64,000 bases of DNA from Bombus terrestris. Its lineage: Eukaryota > Arthropoda > Insecta > Hymenoptera > Apidae. The stretch is taken from the NCBI RefSeq assembly GCF_910591885.1, contig NC_063274.1, positions 5,766,001 through 5,830,000 of the forward strand, in the 5' to 3' direction. Within the stretch, counting starts at the first letter, position 1, and each line of letters opens with the position of its first letter. This document shows positions 28,980-42,880 of the stretch, one piece after another. The notes below the pieces were generated by a model. The model was not told the origin of the DNA. It was given only the letters and a program-made list of their open reading frames with translations, and made no database searches. Position numbers and translations under genes: made by a program.

Positions 28980-29271
28980 ACACACAGAGTACATCGGCAG
29001 TGTCGAACGAAATTGGACAATATTTCTCTATTTCGAAACGAAACTGAAGCGTTTGCATTTCATCGATATCTCGATTAATCGGCGCGTGACTCGGCCGATC
29101 GGCCTCAGGCGTCAAAATTGACGGAAATTCCAGAGCGATCTTGTCAGTGAGAAATCTAGATTGCCTTTCGTACTGTACATTACAACTCGATAGTCCGAAT
29201 GTACGGGTGGTCGCGTTACTCCGTATCCTATTGGACAGCATAGTGGCGGTGGACGCAGTTTCCTTGTTCAG

Positions 29272-29574
29272 AAACTGAGCTGACGGCGTGCAATGTCCGA
29301 TCCAATCTACGTATGTGTATGGTCTACGGCTAACGGATGCCAGCCCGTTCTAACCGGTCTGGTGTACGGTAGTATCGTCATTCCCTACGATCTACATGGT
29401 CGCGTAGGCGGTGCAAAGCCCGATGTAACTATACGCGTGTGGATACAGTCAACCAAGGACGCTGTGTTTGGTGGTACAGTAGCACGGTGCCCCGGAAGCC
29501 TTGCCAAAGGCGACAAGGGATGTTCGCTGGCTAAATTGCTGCTACTGCTTGCAGAATATCTCATTTTTAGTTAG
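29272..29574 (+). CDS. possible small exon or ORF, unknown protein
   Basis: A frame at 29,293-29,574 (93 codons, ATG to TAG) lies in a GC-richer island. A good 3' splice site (TTCCTTGTTCAG) ends at 29,271, just upstream of the ATG. Codon use is balanced and the peptide alternates hydrophobic and polar residues, ending with a run of leucines (AKLLLLLAEYL). I recognise no domain. There is no strong 5' splice site inside, so if real it would be a terminal or single exon. It may equally be chance; a minus-strand frame of 99 codons begins about 50 bp away at 29,241. Confidence 0.2.
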
Positions 29575-32500
29575 TTCTCGACAACTGTTCGAACGCGTTT
29601 TTCAACCCGGACGATAGCGGTTTGTCTTTAACACTATTCCTACCCAAAATCTGTATACTTTTCTTATCGCGAATAAAAATTATAAGGAAAACGTGATAAG
29701 TATATTTTTTATTCTTTTGCTTTAATGTTACTTTATGACAAGAAAACGGTATTTTAGCATGAAGTAGTTGATAATGGAAAGAATCAGGTTCAAATATATA
29801 CGAGTAATTTTGTCGAAGCCAAATAGGTAACATCACGTTTTTAAAAACGTTATGAAAAAGATGGGAAAGACACGTCTAGCTAGAAAATAAAATAAAGGGA
29901 CTATTTTGAAAAATGAGAAACGTAACTTGTATATTTTTTTCCCTATGGTATTTAAATATGTTTGGTTCAATTAATAATGTTTGCAGGTAAGTGTAAAGTG
30001 CTGGTTTATGCTTTCTATACATAATTTCCAAGTTATATATATGTATTGTTGTTTGTTCTGTGTTTTGGCTTTTATAGGGTTTGTACATGTAGTTTGTAAT
30101 ACGATAGGAAATGATTCGTCAGATAGGAGCTAAGAAAATATGACCAATAGACATTTGACTTCGACATTTTTCGGTGTATACAATATCGACAACCCCATTT
30201 GTACCATTTTTTGGATTTACGGACAATAGGAAACCCTAAACGAAATCGATATCTTATGTATAACGTGTATGGGGTTGAGCTCGTTTGGATACAGCAAAGC
30301 ATGGAGGCGAATGTTGGATATTTTGGTAAATCGAGGTCATATCTCGCGAGAAAGAAGATTCTCCTTTTATATTCCATTCTTTGGACAACAATCGCATTCT
30401 CGAATCATCTTAACACCCGTACGAGAACCTTCCGTAAAATCACTTCGAAAGTGAAGAATTTTAACTGGAAATAGCCGTCGTTAGAGTGCGTGCGTTTATG
30501 TATTTGTTGGAAATTAGAAGATGCGAAAATACACATAATGCAAATAATATGCAAAAATAAGCAATAAGAAAAATTATTAAAAACGATTCGAATAACTCTA
30601 TAGTGGGGTTATTCGAGCCAACAAAAATAGCCAACTAATAAAAGAAACGACGTAAAAGTTCCAGAAATAAAGCGATATACCTATACACGTTACTGAATTC
30701 TAATAATTGCAACTGAGGACATTAACCTTAGGCGAAGTAACTTCTTACAATTCTATGATCAGTTCAGACCGACTTAAGAATGGCTCAGAATTGATTTCGA
30801 CAAATTGCAAGGCAAATCACCTAGTCCCCAGCTATCGACCCTACTTTACCCTATTCACAAAGATATGAATTTTTAACCACGATGAAAGACGTTTGGAAAA
30901 TTACCATTTTTTATTTACCATACAAACTTTGTATTTACTGTTTCCTGTGAAACCCCGTCTTTCCTTTTTAGCTAACATAATATATCGCAGCACACTCGGA
31001 AGTAGTGTTTCATTGCCACGTTCGCGTGCCATGAACGCCTAGCAACACGTACTACATAATAATGTTGCAACGTCAATATATTTTGTTAATTCGTACCTGA
31101 AAGTTAGTGCCGCGAATAATTATGTTGTAAACTAAGCTGGCTATAGTTCGGAAACTACTAACTCGAAGGCGGTTTCGCCAGGTGATATGATTTCGAAGTA
31201 ATAGGAATCTCGGTACGATGAAGCTTCGCTGTTGAATCTAAGCTAGCAATGGGAATAGTTCGTCGTAACGATATAAGCTTTTGTTGGATAGCGTGAACTG
31301 TGAGCTAAACGTTCCTAACTCCTGTTACTAGTAACTAGTAATTAAGCGAGGCGCTGCTGTGTGAAACGACCTACCCTCTGTTCCACCCACCTTTCAACTC
31401 TCCCAAGGGTAACGGAGTAAACCGTTTGTGTCCATGAAATTCGCGCTTGTTAAGTAAGCATGTCCAACGACAACTTTTTTTTCTGCCCTCTATGTCAAGT
31501 TTTATTCAATCGACAACATCCGAGAAATATGGAGGGGGGGGGGGTGCGTTGCTTGGTTTCACCGGAATGATCGAATATCATAGTTCTATTTCTAAGTTCC
31601 ATACCAACAAAGTCGTTATGCATATACTCAGGTGAGTCACTGACCAGGGTTAAGGTTAGGGTTTCCCTTTCTGTCATGGTTAACACGAATCCTACCGTCT
31701 TCTATTTAATCCTTACTTCCATATTTGTCACACCTTCGACTTAATTTGTTTTTTAATATTGAATTGGCCTGGAAGTTCAACATGAAGACTACAGGGGAAA
31801 AAGATATTGGAAAACAAATTTGCTATCTTTTACAGGGAAATAGTTTTAAAATTCAGTATGTTGTCAATTAATTCTATGATTGTTTGATTTTGAACTTTTC
31901 TACCCTTTCCATAGTATTAAAAATATTGCGCATGTTACAATATTATAGTATTGAAGATACTAAGATATATTGTTTGTCTTAACAGATTCTTTTTACTTTT
32001 AGCTATTTTATATTAAAATATTTCCTGTTATTTATAACATGATATTGAAATCAGAAAATTAATAAAGACATACCTATCACGATTATTTCCTGCGATTTTC
32101 ATGTAATGAGAATATAAATAATTAATTATTTCAATTACTGAAAATAAAAGAGAATGAAGCTTCTGTACATTAAAATGTATATATTTTAATAGTATTTGTC
32201 TACGAATAATAAACGATGTATAGCACACTGGCTTTGTACGTTCATCTTGTAAGATTGACTGAGGAAATGAATGAAGGGTAAATATTTTTATATAACTTTT
32301 TCGTCGAGAATTGGATTCCTAAAAATCCTTCCTATAAAATTCTGTACTTTTCAAAGTCTACCAAAGTTCATTTAGCATTTCGATATCCCAGATACTTGGT
32401 TTTAAACCTACTTCTGTGAATGCTATTCATTTTCAATGCAAGGTAGTATCCCCAGTGGATACATTCGGAATTATTCACATGAAGTTTCGAAAAACAAGCG

Positions 32501-33999
32501 GTAGGAACGTCGATTTCGTAACTCAACTGAAAAATTGTATGCACCGACCACCGTGTATTCTTTTTCGAAACATGGTTTCGCGTCGAGAAACAAAATTACC
32601 GGGATATTTACCACTAACACATGCCATGAAATGTTTACCAACTATTCTTTCTCGCTGCTTGGAATGCATGGCAGGTTGAATATTCCGGAGCTTCGTTTAA
32701 TTCAACGTGAAAACGCATACGGAATAGAGATATCAGAATTTTGGCCGCTTACGGGTAGAGTTTCTACACGCGAATAGATTCAAACGTAAATTGTAATATA
32801 ATCCACGAGATATAACGGTCGTTTTCCTCTGGCCCCGGTATTAATAACGTCTTAATTGGAAATTAGACCATGACACAGGTGTTCAGCCTTGTTTTCTGCG
32901 AGGTTACATTCTGTATCGTATAAATTCGTACAATTAATTAATCTAATAGTAATGTAATATTATTTTACCTATGGGATACTGTACATTGAAGTATATACTC
33001 ATTTTTGTATCAGCTATTCTTAAGGGATGGTAGTTCTTCTTTATTTATTATTCCAAATGATTTGAAAGAATTAATAATTTCCTTCATGGAACCTACCCAT
33101 TCATAAATGGTCTGTCAACGTAAACTTCCAGGTTATCAAATCTGATTTAAGGGTGAATTTAAATCGTGGTAACGCCTGTTCACAAATAACGTGACTCCAT
33201 TGTATGCAAGGGCGTTACACGAAAATCTGCAGGTGAACCTTATTCCGTCACCGAGAATGATTTAAAGCGCATTGATTAAGAGATTGTATAAATCGTCTTC
33301 TCTACTTTAAATCAGCTTTCCTAGCATTAATCGTCACGAACACCATTCTGGATAGCGAATTTATGACGACAGTTCCAATAATTTAAATCTCGGATATGTA
33401 AATCTGCGATTTAGGATAGACCAAAATGTCGTGGGACAATTTTGTTTTACGCTTGTACACAACCCCTATACAATCCCTATAATTATTTCGTAGATAACTG
33501 ATATAAATACCGTCGTAAAAAGCGTAATTCGATAACGATAACAGTATACATATAAATTTTACTCGTGAAAATATATTACAACGTATCGCAATAAAATTAC
33601 ACTTTACCGGTTTTAGATAACACAAATCGTAAAATCAAAAAATTCAAATGTTGTATACAATAAATAAAACGTCAATGTATATGAAATATACAACACCACG
33701 TCGTACTTAACATTAACAATTGACTAAAATCGAATGCTCGATTTAATTCTGTGCGAATCAACTTTCTGAAGTTGGTAGCGCTACAAGGTGCATTATACTT
33801 CAAATGAGACATTCACAGAGTCGTAATATTTCTATGAAATTTCAATATTCAATATTTCTGATCTTTAAAACGTTGTTAGGAATCAATAATACTTACCGTA
33901 AGCAGCAAACAACTCCGCCCTCGCACACATGTGATCTAAAACCGATGGAAGATTCGATCCTAGAAAGAGCTTGAGAAATTTCACGTGCATGGTACAACA
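29575..33999. other. AT-rich non-coding, no supported gene
   Basis: No recognisable gene. A run of eleven G lies at 31,534-31,544. A small palindrome (TTACTAGTAACTAGTAA) sits near 31,325-31,341. The rest is plain AT-rich sequence. Confidence 0.45.
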
Positions 34000-35560
34000 A
34001 CCTGGCTGCGATTAGAAGCTTCAGGTGTAGTGGGGCATAGCGAGTAGGGATGGTAAGGTGAGGGGTGGTGGGTCCCCTGCGGTGAAACGGTGGTGGATGG
34101 TTCGCCGGACGACCGTCGTTGGGGCGCTGCAACCCGTCAGGACGTCAGTTTGCTATCGCACCGCGACACGGTCGGGTCTTGTTCCGTGATCGTCACGTAC
34201 ACGTACGCACACGTATACACGCGCGCTACTCCACGTCAAAATTCTTTCGGGATTGGTAACAGTTGCCACGCGATCGGTAATCGATATATTTATACACATG
34301 CTGGATGCGAGATGACACTAATCGCGCGTTCGAAGTTCGCGATCGTGTGAGAAAAAAGTCACCTAATCCCCCGTTCGCGGACGAATGTCCCACTGCAGAT
34401 GACACGAGTTCGTTGAATTTCATGTGCAAGTATCCGTTGCACGTGTAAATATACGCTATCTGCGTATTAATACGCGGATAATCTTCGTATAATGCGTACG
34501 ATATTAACATTGAGATCGGTGAAAAGTTTCGTGCCCTTGAAGTAGTAGGAAAGTGACTGGAGATTTGTTGTCCTTCGGAGTGTTCTCGGAAACGAACACA
34601 GTGCGCAGAAAAAGTTTGTTGTTGTCTGCGGGCGAAATCGAGTGATACGTTTTTGTGACTTCTCGGATAACACTTGTTGGAAGACGCTATGTGGGAACAG
34701 TTAAGGTACATACTTTTTTAAACACTTCGAGAAACGTTTCTTGGCTGGAGATTTGAATCTTTAACGGTGTAACGTCTACTCGATCGTGGCATCGTGCGCG
34801 AATATATCCACTGTAGCGCTGATGTGCGATCGAGAATCGAAGGTGCCCTGTAATCGACCGCGATAAATCGTATAGAATCGAAACGGAGATACGATTGGAA
34901 TGTTCCTGAAAGTTCGTCGAATATGCGAAATACAAGTGCACGATTAATCGACGCACGTACGCGTAACCGTCGATGGTTATCAAGGGAGTTTCAATTAAAT
35001 CTCCCGCGGGGAAGGTCAAGTGCGCTGTGTGAGCGACATTCAGTTTTCAGTTTTAATTAAAATACACCCGAGATTGCCATCAACGTGGCTGTGTCTGAAA
35101 TTAATTAGCGACACCTAGAGACAACGACAAAAGCGTAAGGTGAGCAAACGGACATCGTACATCTTTGGCCAATGTACGAACAAGATATATTCTAAAAAAA
35201 AGGGCGTCGGTGTGACAGTTGAATCGAGGGGAGTGTTGTTTTCCGCTCGAAAGACTCGATATATCGATCGCTGCAAGATCACCGGGAAATAAAGAAGAAT
35301 AAAGGAAAAAAAAAAGAACAAGTCTCGGTGTGTTTCATGTGGTTGGAATTCGCGTGTGCGGCGACTTAACGAGAGAGTTCGATCAGATTTTCGTTAAACG
35401 CTTTTTCGCGAGTGATAAATTGTGTCGTTGCGTGCGGAAATAGGACATAAGCAGGAAAGAAGGATAGGCGAGAGAAAAAGTGGAGAAAAAGTGAACAGCC
35501 TTTCATTCCTCGACGCATCCACCACGGAGTGATGAAAGCGGCATAGCAACGGCAATAGAG
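34000..35560 (+). promoter_or_regulatory. candidate promoter / 5' UTR region of a plus-strand gene
   Basis: CpG content rises sharply from about 34,080. Insect-type initiator-like TCAGTT strings occur near 34,144 and 35,036. Two good 5' splice sites follow: AAG|GTGAGC with exon end at 35,139, and GAG|GTAAGA with exon end at 35,560. The next good 3' splice site downstream on this strand that I can pair with a coding exon is at 45,255, so this could be a non-coding first exon spliced over about 9.7 kb to the signal-peptide exon. That link is inference; only the splice motifs and composition are seen. A 161-codon minus-strand frame (34,226-34,711) overlaps and looks like a by-product of composition. 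Confidence 0.3.
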
Positions 35561-38500
35561 GTAAGACGAACTATCGCATTTTTCTCTTGAACGAGGCTCT
35601 ATGCCAGTCGAATCGATGGGGAGACATTCATTGCCAATTTCTTTTCGCTTCGATTGCAACGGTACATCGACGATTCGATCGAGCTTCTCGATGCTCTGCC
35701 TTTTGTAGTTGCGCTCGATATTACCAATTTTGAAATAAAGATGCAAACTCACAACTATCTTGCTATAAAGTTTTTTTGAACAATATCGAGAAGTAGATGG
35801 AATGGGGGTAAATCAGCCTCGTTTTCTATCGCACGCTAGGCTCGATATAGATAATTTTCACGATGCACGATGTATTATTTAACGCCATATTGTTAGAATC
35901 GTTGCTCGGTCGTGTCGTGCCACTTTTACACAGTACGCGAATAGTTCGTGTATATCTGATTAACAGACATCGGCGAAATACATCGCACGAGCACTTCTCG
36001 ACAATGTGTAGTGCGTTCAATCATATAAATGACATTCTGCTCGTTGAAGCGTTTTATTTTCGAGCTTTGCACGCGCATTCAAGGTAAACAATGCTGTCTC
36101 TCTATTTGCGGCGAGATCGGTATCAGTGCTTTAATGTTACACGGGCTATTACAAATGATCGATTAATAGTGTAGCGTCGGTTTGGATAATGATCGTTTAT
36201 TCCTGTTTTATGTCAAGCGCGTACACACGGTGTACAGTGATGCATAAGACCAATTACAATTCTATAGCGGCTTAGGAAAATAACTTTAAGTTGATCGCTT
36301 GTAGAAACTTTGGAAGCTTTTGAATATATTTTTTCGATTATCTATGAATATATTATAAATGTTACATATATAAAAACGTTCGAAAATTCTGTTAACTCTG
36401 TAATGGGATACGGCTATCACGAGAATATTGCTCTACTAGTTTATACTCTCCTTTTCGCATTAAAATATTTCGTATTAAGTTTGCTTTAGGGTCAAATCAG
36501 TTTTAATTACATCGCGTTCCATATTGTATCCTTACAAGTCAAAATATAATAAATTGTTACAAAGTTTGATCGGAGCTGCGTGTCGCATAATCGACAATAC
36601 GTGAAATTAAATAATGCATGAATAATGCGCATTGTTAATTGCATTATTAAATAATAACATATGAGTGATGTATAGCGAAAACGAGACTGAGGTGGAGAGA
36701 GGATGTTTTTATCTATATAAAGGAAGAGACGATGAATTGGCAATTCGCGGGATTAGCATTAAATGCGGAACAGACAAGCGCGACACGGAAATTCGTTTTT
36801 GCACGATTTCGCGGTGGAATTTGCGGTATCGCTCGTTGGATAAAATTGAAATGTCCCTGTTTTAGCGTGTACGCGTTATCTCTTGTACGATGGTTGGCCT
36901 GACAAGCACATCGTGCGCGTTCAACATTTATTCGAAAGATTAGCCCGCGCACTGTCGATTCGCGGTGGCAAATCGCGCGTTTAGCGTATTATCCGCGGCA
37001 GTGTCGTTCGTTCGCCTCTAAAGACCAAAAATGTTCCGGTTAATTTTACCGACCGTGACAAAAAACACGAAATTACTCCGCACTAATTACGAATATCGCG
37101 ACTGTTCTTTGTCTGGGAACACAACGGACGGCTAGATTATGCTAGCTGTTTGCTCAGCCCGCGTTAAGGTAATTTAACTTTTCGTTTTAAATTATGGAAA
37201 TGCGGACCGTTGTGAAAAAGTTGCAAACGTTACACGTAGACAGCTGGCCCGTGGAATATTTCGTTTTTTCGTTCCCATGCGCGTGTTTCGCGTTCGCCGT
37301 AATTCGTCGACTATCGAAATATGACAGAGATTCGGATCGAAGTAACACGTGTTACATTAACGTGTTACATTAATGGATGGTTTACTGCGATAGTTTACAG
37401 CGGTTTGGATAATTTGGGATTTTTTATTCATCGTTTCTTTCTTTCTTTCTCAAACGTTTAGCATTTCAATGGTGACTTATTTTAGTTTACGCGTGTATGC
37501 TTAAATATGTACGCACGTACAAATATATGAAAGTTTCATTAACGTAATAGTGAATTATATGCTTCTAAATGCTTGAGTTTCATTTTCTCGAGAGCAAGAA
37601 AAAATATAATAAAATTCGATATTTCGCGTCGACATTATCGCCGTTACGTTAAGAGATAACTGTAATTTTTTTGTCCGCGTGTTACGGATAAATTTTTATC
37701 CATTCAGATTGTAGAACTTTCATCATCAGATTGTGTGATTTATGTTCCTATTTTCAAAATTACATTTACATTTTAGCTTGTTTCTAGTACCCGCGTATGC
37801 TAAGGAAACAGCTTGTATAGTACTGAACTTTAGAATGATATTTTTATCTATGGATACATTATTTAATATTAGCTACCCGGAAGAAATCTTCCGCCTTTTG
37901 AGATAAAAATATTTATGAAAAAGACGTACTAAAGATCAGAATAATTATCCTAAAAATCATAATTATCGGATAGTGTGAAATCTCTTCAACGTTTGCTTTT
38001 TCACCCTCTCTATTTTCGAACGATTGATTTTGCCAATAACAATTTGAAAAAGATCAGTCTTATTACTGTTCAAATAGATCCTATATATGTATATCAATTA
38101 TTTCGTGTATTAATTATTAAGCTATTTATCGCTTCAACTCTGTATAGGGATGAAAATATCGAATATCGTACGCGATTTGTACCGTGTTAGCCATAATTTT
38201 GTAATTTGGAATTAAGGTCAAAGTTAAAATTAAACTTTACCACAGGTACAGCCTGCTTTCGTGTATGCGGTTTTTAATTCACGCTGGAGTTGCCAAAAGC
38301 GGTTAACAAAAGCGTGACGCGGATTTGAAAAATTGCGTAGAGTCATTTACCGTTCGATGAATAAAGAATATATTATACACGTATGTGTGTGTGTGTAGTA
38401 TCCATGGGGAAGGATAGGCGCGCGTGTTATCTCTTGTGCCGCTTTCATCCGGATACAATCGACCATTTTCCCGTGAAGTGAAATTCGAACTGCCTGTATG

Positions 38501-39400
38501 AATGTGCGCGTATTTGCGTGTTGGGTGAGAATGTTGAAATTTGTGAACAAAGGGCATAAAAGTTGAGTCCGTTTGTAGCGAGACACGGTCTCGAGACGCG
38601 ATTTTAAATCTGATATATCAAATCGTATATCTGTATAAACGAGTAAAATAGTTCATATATGGATATTTATTGTTCTTACGATTATTACTGTTATTATAGT
38701 AGAACGGTTTCTTTCGAATGGCGGTAGTTTCGTTGGAAAAACTTCCCCTCAACTTTCGCTATAGCCGGCGTATTTAGCAAGCCAGGGTATTCCCTACTCT
38801 CCCTAGTCGTGGCTAGAACGAAGAAGAGCAATTATCATTTGAATGGCTCATAAGTAATTGTCATTTAGTCTCATGTAATTTTCACTTGAACAATGAAAGA
38901 GGGAAGGAAAGATAAGTCGAGGAAGTTTTTACGGAAGCTTGTGGAAAGAGATGTAATCAAGAAGTTTGTAGAAAAATATATTGCGTGTTTACTTCGATAA
39001 CGAACAAGAAGACGAAGTAATGAAATTACACTCGTAAAGTTGCGCAAACAAAAACAACAACGTTCTCCTTTAACGTAACGTCAGATTCATTAGGACGTAA
39101 TATGAAAGTTATAACGAGCAATAAGAATCCTAAAAATGTATGAATTTCATAAGCAACGAGCAGAGTCATGGAAAAAATCGTCACAGAAACGGTAAATTTC
39201 ACTTGTTACTTAAACAAAATTTTGGCTTTTACATTTTAGTCAAAGCTCATTGACAGGATCAAAGACGGAGTGCAGAAAGTTTCAAATAAACGACCGCTGC
39301 AGCCAATGAGATACGACTGTTTGAAAGAACTGCCATGGTCCCGTTTTGACCTCGCTCCATTCATTGAGAATTAATTTAATACGTTTTTGCAGGGCTCGCG

Positions 39401-39460
39401 TTTCTCTCCTCCTCCCCGCCCTCTCTCTCTCTCTTTCTCCCTCTCTTCCTCTCTCTCTTT
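39401..39460 (+). repeat. CT-rich low-complexity tract
   Basis: About 60 bases almost entirely C and T, including a run of alternating CT. Simple sequence with no coding content. Confidence 0.8.
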
Positions 39461-42400
39461 CATTATCTTTCGTTGCCTCTTGTATGCTTTTTTTCAGACA
39501 ATGAATAAAATTACAAAAATTAACGTTTACTTTTTGGTCGAATGACGCTAATGAATTTTAAAGCGTAGGATCAGAAACTTTCTACGATATGCGATGGAAA
39601 AAAGCGAAACGTCGGAGGTGGTACGGAATATTTTGTGCGGGTAGCCAGAGTAAAAATTACGCAGGGGGAAATGGTTCCATATACTACGGTAGAACACCGT
39701 ATTATTTTTGCTAATGTTAGTTATGCAACGTTCTCCCTTGTACACTAGCTAAATTATAGTTGATATCATTATCAGAAAAATACACTGGACGAAGCTGCCT
39801 CTTCTGTCACTGCGATAAACCTTATTTTCACTGTAACGAAACCAAGCAGCGGATATCTTCTCTCGTGTTAAAACATCCTTTCGTTCTTGGTATTTTCTTC
39901 GTTTTTTTGACACGCTCAAATTTCTTGCAAATATCTCAGAAAGAAGAGCGAGCTCTTTCCATCCTTGTTAATGATTTTCGTGTACTTAAACTGAACTCGA
40001 AAGTACGTAAAAAACTAACTTCCGCCAGGAAAATATTCAACAAACGTGCTACATTGGTTTATGAAAGTACTCGAACATTTGGTAGCAACTTGCTAGCAGC
40101 TTTGTAACAAACGAGGTGGCAAATAGAGACCTGTTTCTTGACATTGTCAAAATATGAACGCTTCCATCGATCTTTGGTTCTATCGATTAGAGCTTTTCAT
40201 CGCTCGCTGATAAAATGTATCGGTTGGATTGTTAAAAACTGGTACTGTTTTTTATTACATAGGCGTTGCTATATGTAATTCTTTCGGGTCTCTATCTTTT
40301 AGCATTTAAATTTCTAAATGGAGTTTTCTTGATTTATCGCGAAAGCAGGAAGCCGAACCACTTCGTGTATGAGGTTTATCTAAGATAGCCAGATAGATAT
40401 TCCTTCCACTTTATTTCCGTTTTCGGCAAAAGGCTCGCGCTTGCTTCTTCCTACCTTTGTCGGCCCGTTTCTTTCCAGTCTCCCCTGCTTTTCGCACAAA
40501 AGCGATGAATTCGTTAAAAAGTCGGAAGATCCCTATCGTCACTTCCGCATGAGACTAAAATATGAAGTCGTTTAGGCTTGACTTTTCTCAGTTCCGCGGT
40601 TTAATCTTGCCTTACGATGAATACCAGCACGCGCGTGCAACCGTTCAACATCGTACATCATTTTTTATAGAAAAATATTCGAGGTACAAGTTTATTTTAA
40701 AATTGGAAAATGCACTCTTGCGCGAGTGTTTTATATTTCTGTTTTCAAACGTATGTAAACTATCTGGTTTAAACAGAAACATTAAGTGACTCATTTTTGT
40801 CCCCTTCTTTTGTCTACTTTCATTATACAGTAGAAAATGATTAAATAAAGGAGTAATTAGAAGAAATTATATGTTCGGACATTACACAATTGAAATGCAT
40901 TTTATTCAACAAATGACTTTTATTCAACATATTCCGCTTTTATGTATTCAGGCCATTTCTTAATCCCCATCCAACGAAGGCTGCATTGTTGTTGTCAGGA
41001 TCGTTGAATATTTTATTTTAAACCGATAAAGCGAAGAGCCGAATGAAAAGCCTTTTTATCCCTGTGTGAAAGATTGACCAAACTTATGTAAGAGATAAAA
41101 CCTTTCATATAATAACACGTAAATGTAAATTAAATTGTGACGAACATGAAATATCTGCTTGAATCAGAATAAAGTTTAAGGATCAATACCTGTCTGAATT
41201 TCTTGTCATAGGGAAGTTTTTGGTTTTAAATGCGGTCACACTGTTAACATAAGAAAATTTTAAGGACTATTATTTATTGCACCACGGTATCTTGATCTTT
41301 AACTTTTATAACTTCTTTTCTATTTATAATGACGTTCAAAATTTTAATAAATTCGTATTTGGTAGTTGGTTAATTTTACAAAAATGCTTAAAAGATCGGA
41401 GAATATGCCGATGTTAAAAAATAATGCCAGTTTCTATATTCCAATTATTTCAAAATTAAATTATTTATCAGTGGCTCGTCAATTTACGAGTTTATTACAT
41501 TATATAGATTATCACACTTTACCGTGAACCATTCTTCGAACTTCTATTGAAACTGCAATCGCACGAGTATTAACTTGTGTCGTATTGGTACATAATATGT
41601 ATAGAGTTTGACAAAGTTTATAAATTTCTAAACGTCCCAATTGTTTACGAAGGAAACTTAGTCAACAATAAGACCCGCTAGTTGCAGATAGGTTTAGATG
41701 CTTCGAAACAAGATTTAGGTTAATACCGAGCAAGATTGCTATCGAAATCCTTGTAGTTGTCAAGGTTGTTGGTATTAATACTGTTAGATACATACTTCTA
41801 GTAAACTTCCTGTAAACTTCGTCCTTTCAAATGTTTCTCTAACACACAGCTCGAATTATTTTTATAATAACTGTACGGAATGTCGTAAACTATCAATTGC
41901 CAATTAAAGTTTTTATTTAACTAATTACCACTAAAAGTGCAAATATTTGCTAAGTTTAATTGCAGAATATCACGCAATTTAAAACTGAAATGAATGGCAA
42001 ACGTAGTAAATGTACTTCGTAATTAAAAAAGGGAATTTAAGATGTAAAAAGAAATTGTCTGTAGTATTTATCAAATATAAATAAGACAAACACAAATTAA
42101 TTGAACATAATAAGAAGAAACATATTTAATCTATTCTCAAATTGCAGATAAAATTGTAATATTAATCAATAATTCATTATGATTTTTAACACGTTCACTG
42201 CGTACGACTTGAATGCGTCATGTAATCCAAAAATATCGCAATTATTTAGAAAAAATAATAATCGATATCCAACGTAAAAAAGTTGCGTTTGGTGCTCACG
42301 AAGAATTTGTTAACTGCGCGAAGGGGATAGTTGGTTGAAATTGTAAGCAAACGGATGCGCGTGGATGCGCGAGGCGACGAGCTCGCGACGCTCTCGTAAG

Positions 42401-42590
42401 CCCGTGGCAAAGCGGAATTTCGGATTTTCGTTGCACACGGTGCGCGACGATATACGTCTATGCACAACCGTTGCATAAAGTAAAAGCGAACCCGGATGAA
42501 AGGAGCGGAGAACTTGCGAGAAACGTGTATCTGAAGGGTTGGTTGAGTTGTGTGCAGGTTTCCGAAAGTAGTCGGGACGGATGGAGTGAT

Positions 42591-42880
42591 AGCTTTTCCC
42601 TCTCCATTTTCTCTCTTCTGTGACTCTTCCTTTTCTTTTTTTTCACCTGCCTCCCTCTCAATCTCTCCAAATCTTCTGTTTCTCTCCCCCTTCTCTCTGT
42701 CTCTTTCCTTTCTCACGTTACCGCGCTCATCCCCTCACGCGCTGTTTGTCTTTTTCTAATTCCACGTTTCTATTTTTTCTTCCCTAACATTTCCTCTTTA
42801 CTCTCCTTTCACCATTGTCGCGCTCCCTCATGCTATTTCTAACTCTTTGTCTCTCCTTGTCCCTCAACCCCTTTGCTCTG
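42591..42880 (+). repeat. long polypyrimidine tract
   Basis: Roughly 290 bases with a very strong excess of C and T on the plus strand and only scattered purines. Such tracts can form triplex DNA or act as splicing signals; neither is shown here. It explains the charged, Arg/Glu/Lys-rich open frame on the opposite strand. Confidence 0.75.

Noticed and set aside
34226..34711. 161-codon minus-strand frame
   Set aside because: No recognisable domain; it lies in CpG-rich DNA where stops are rare, and it overlaps a better explanation as a promoter or 5' UTR region.
42246..42716. 156-codon minus-strand frame rich in Arg, Glu and Lys
   Set aside because: The charged part is just the purine-rich complement of the long pyrimidine tract.
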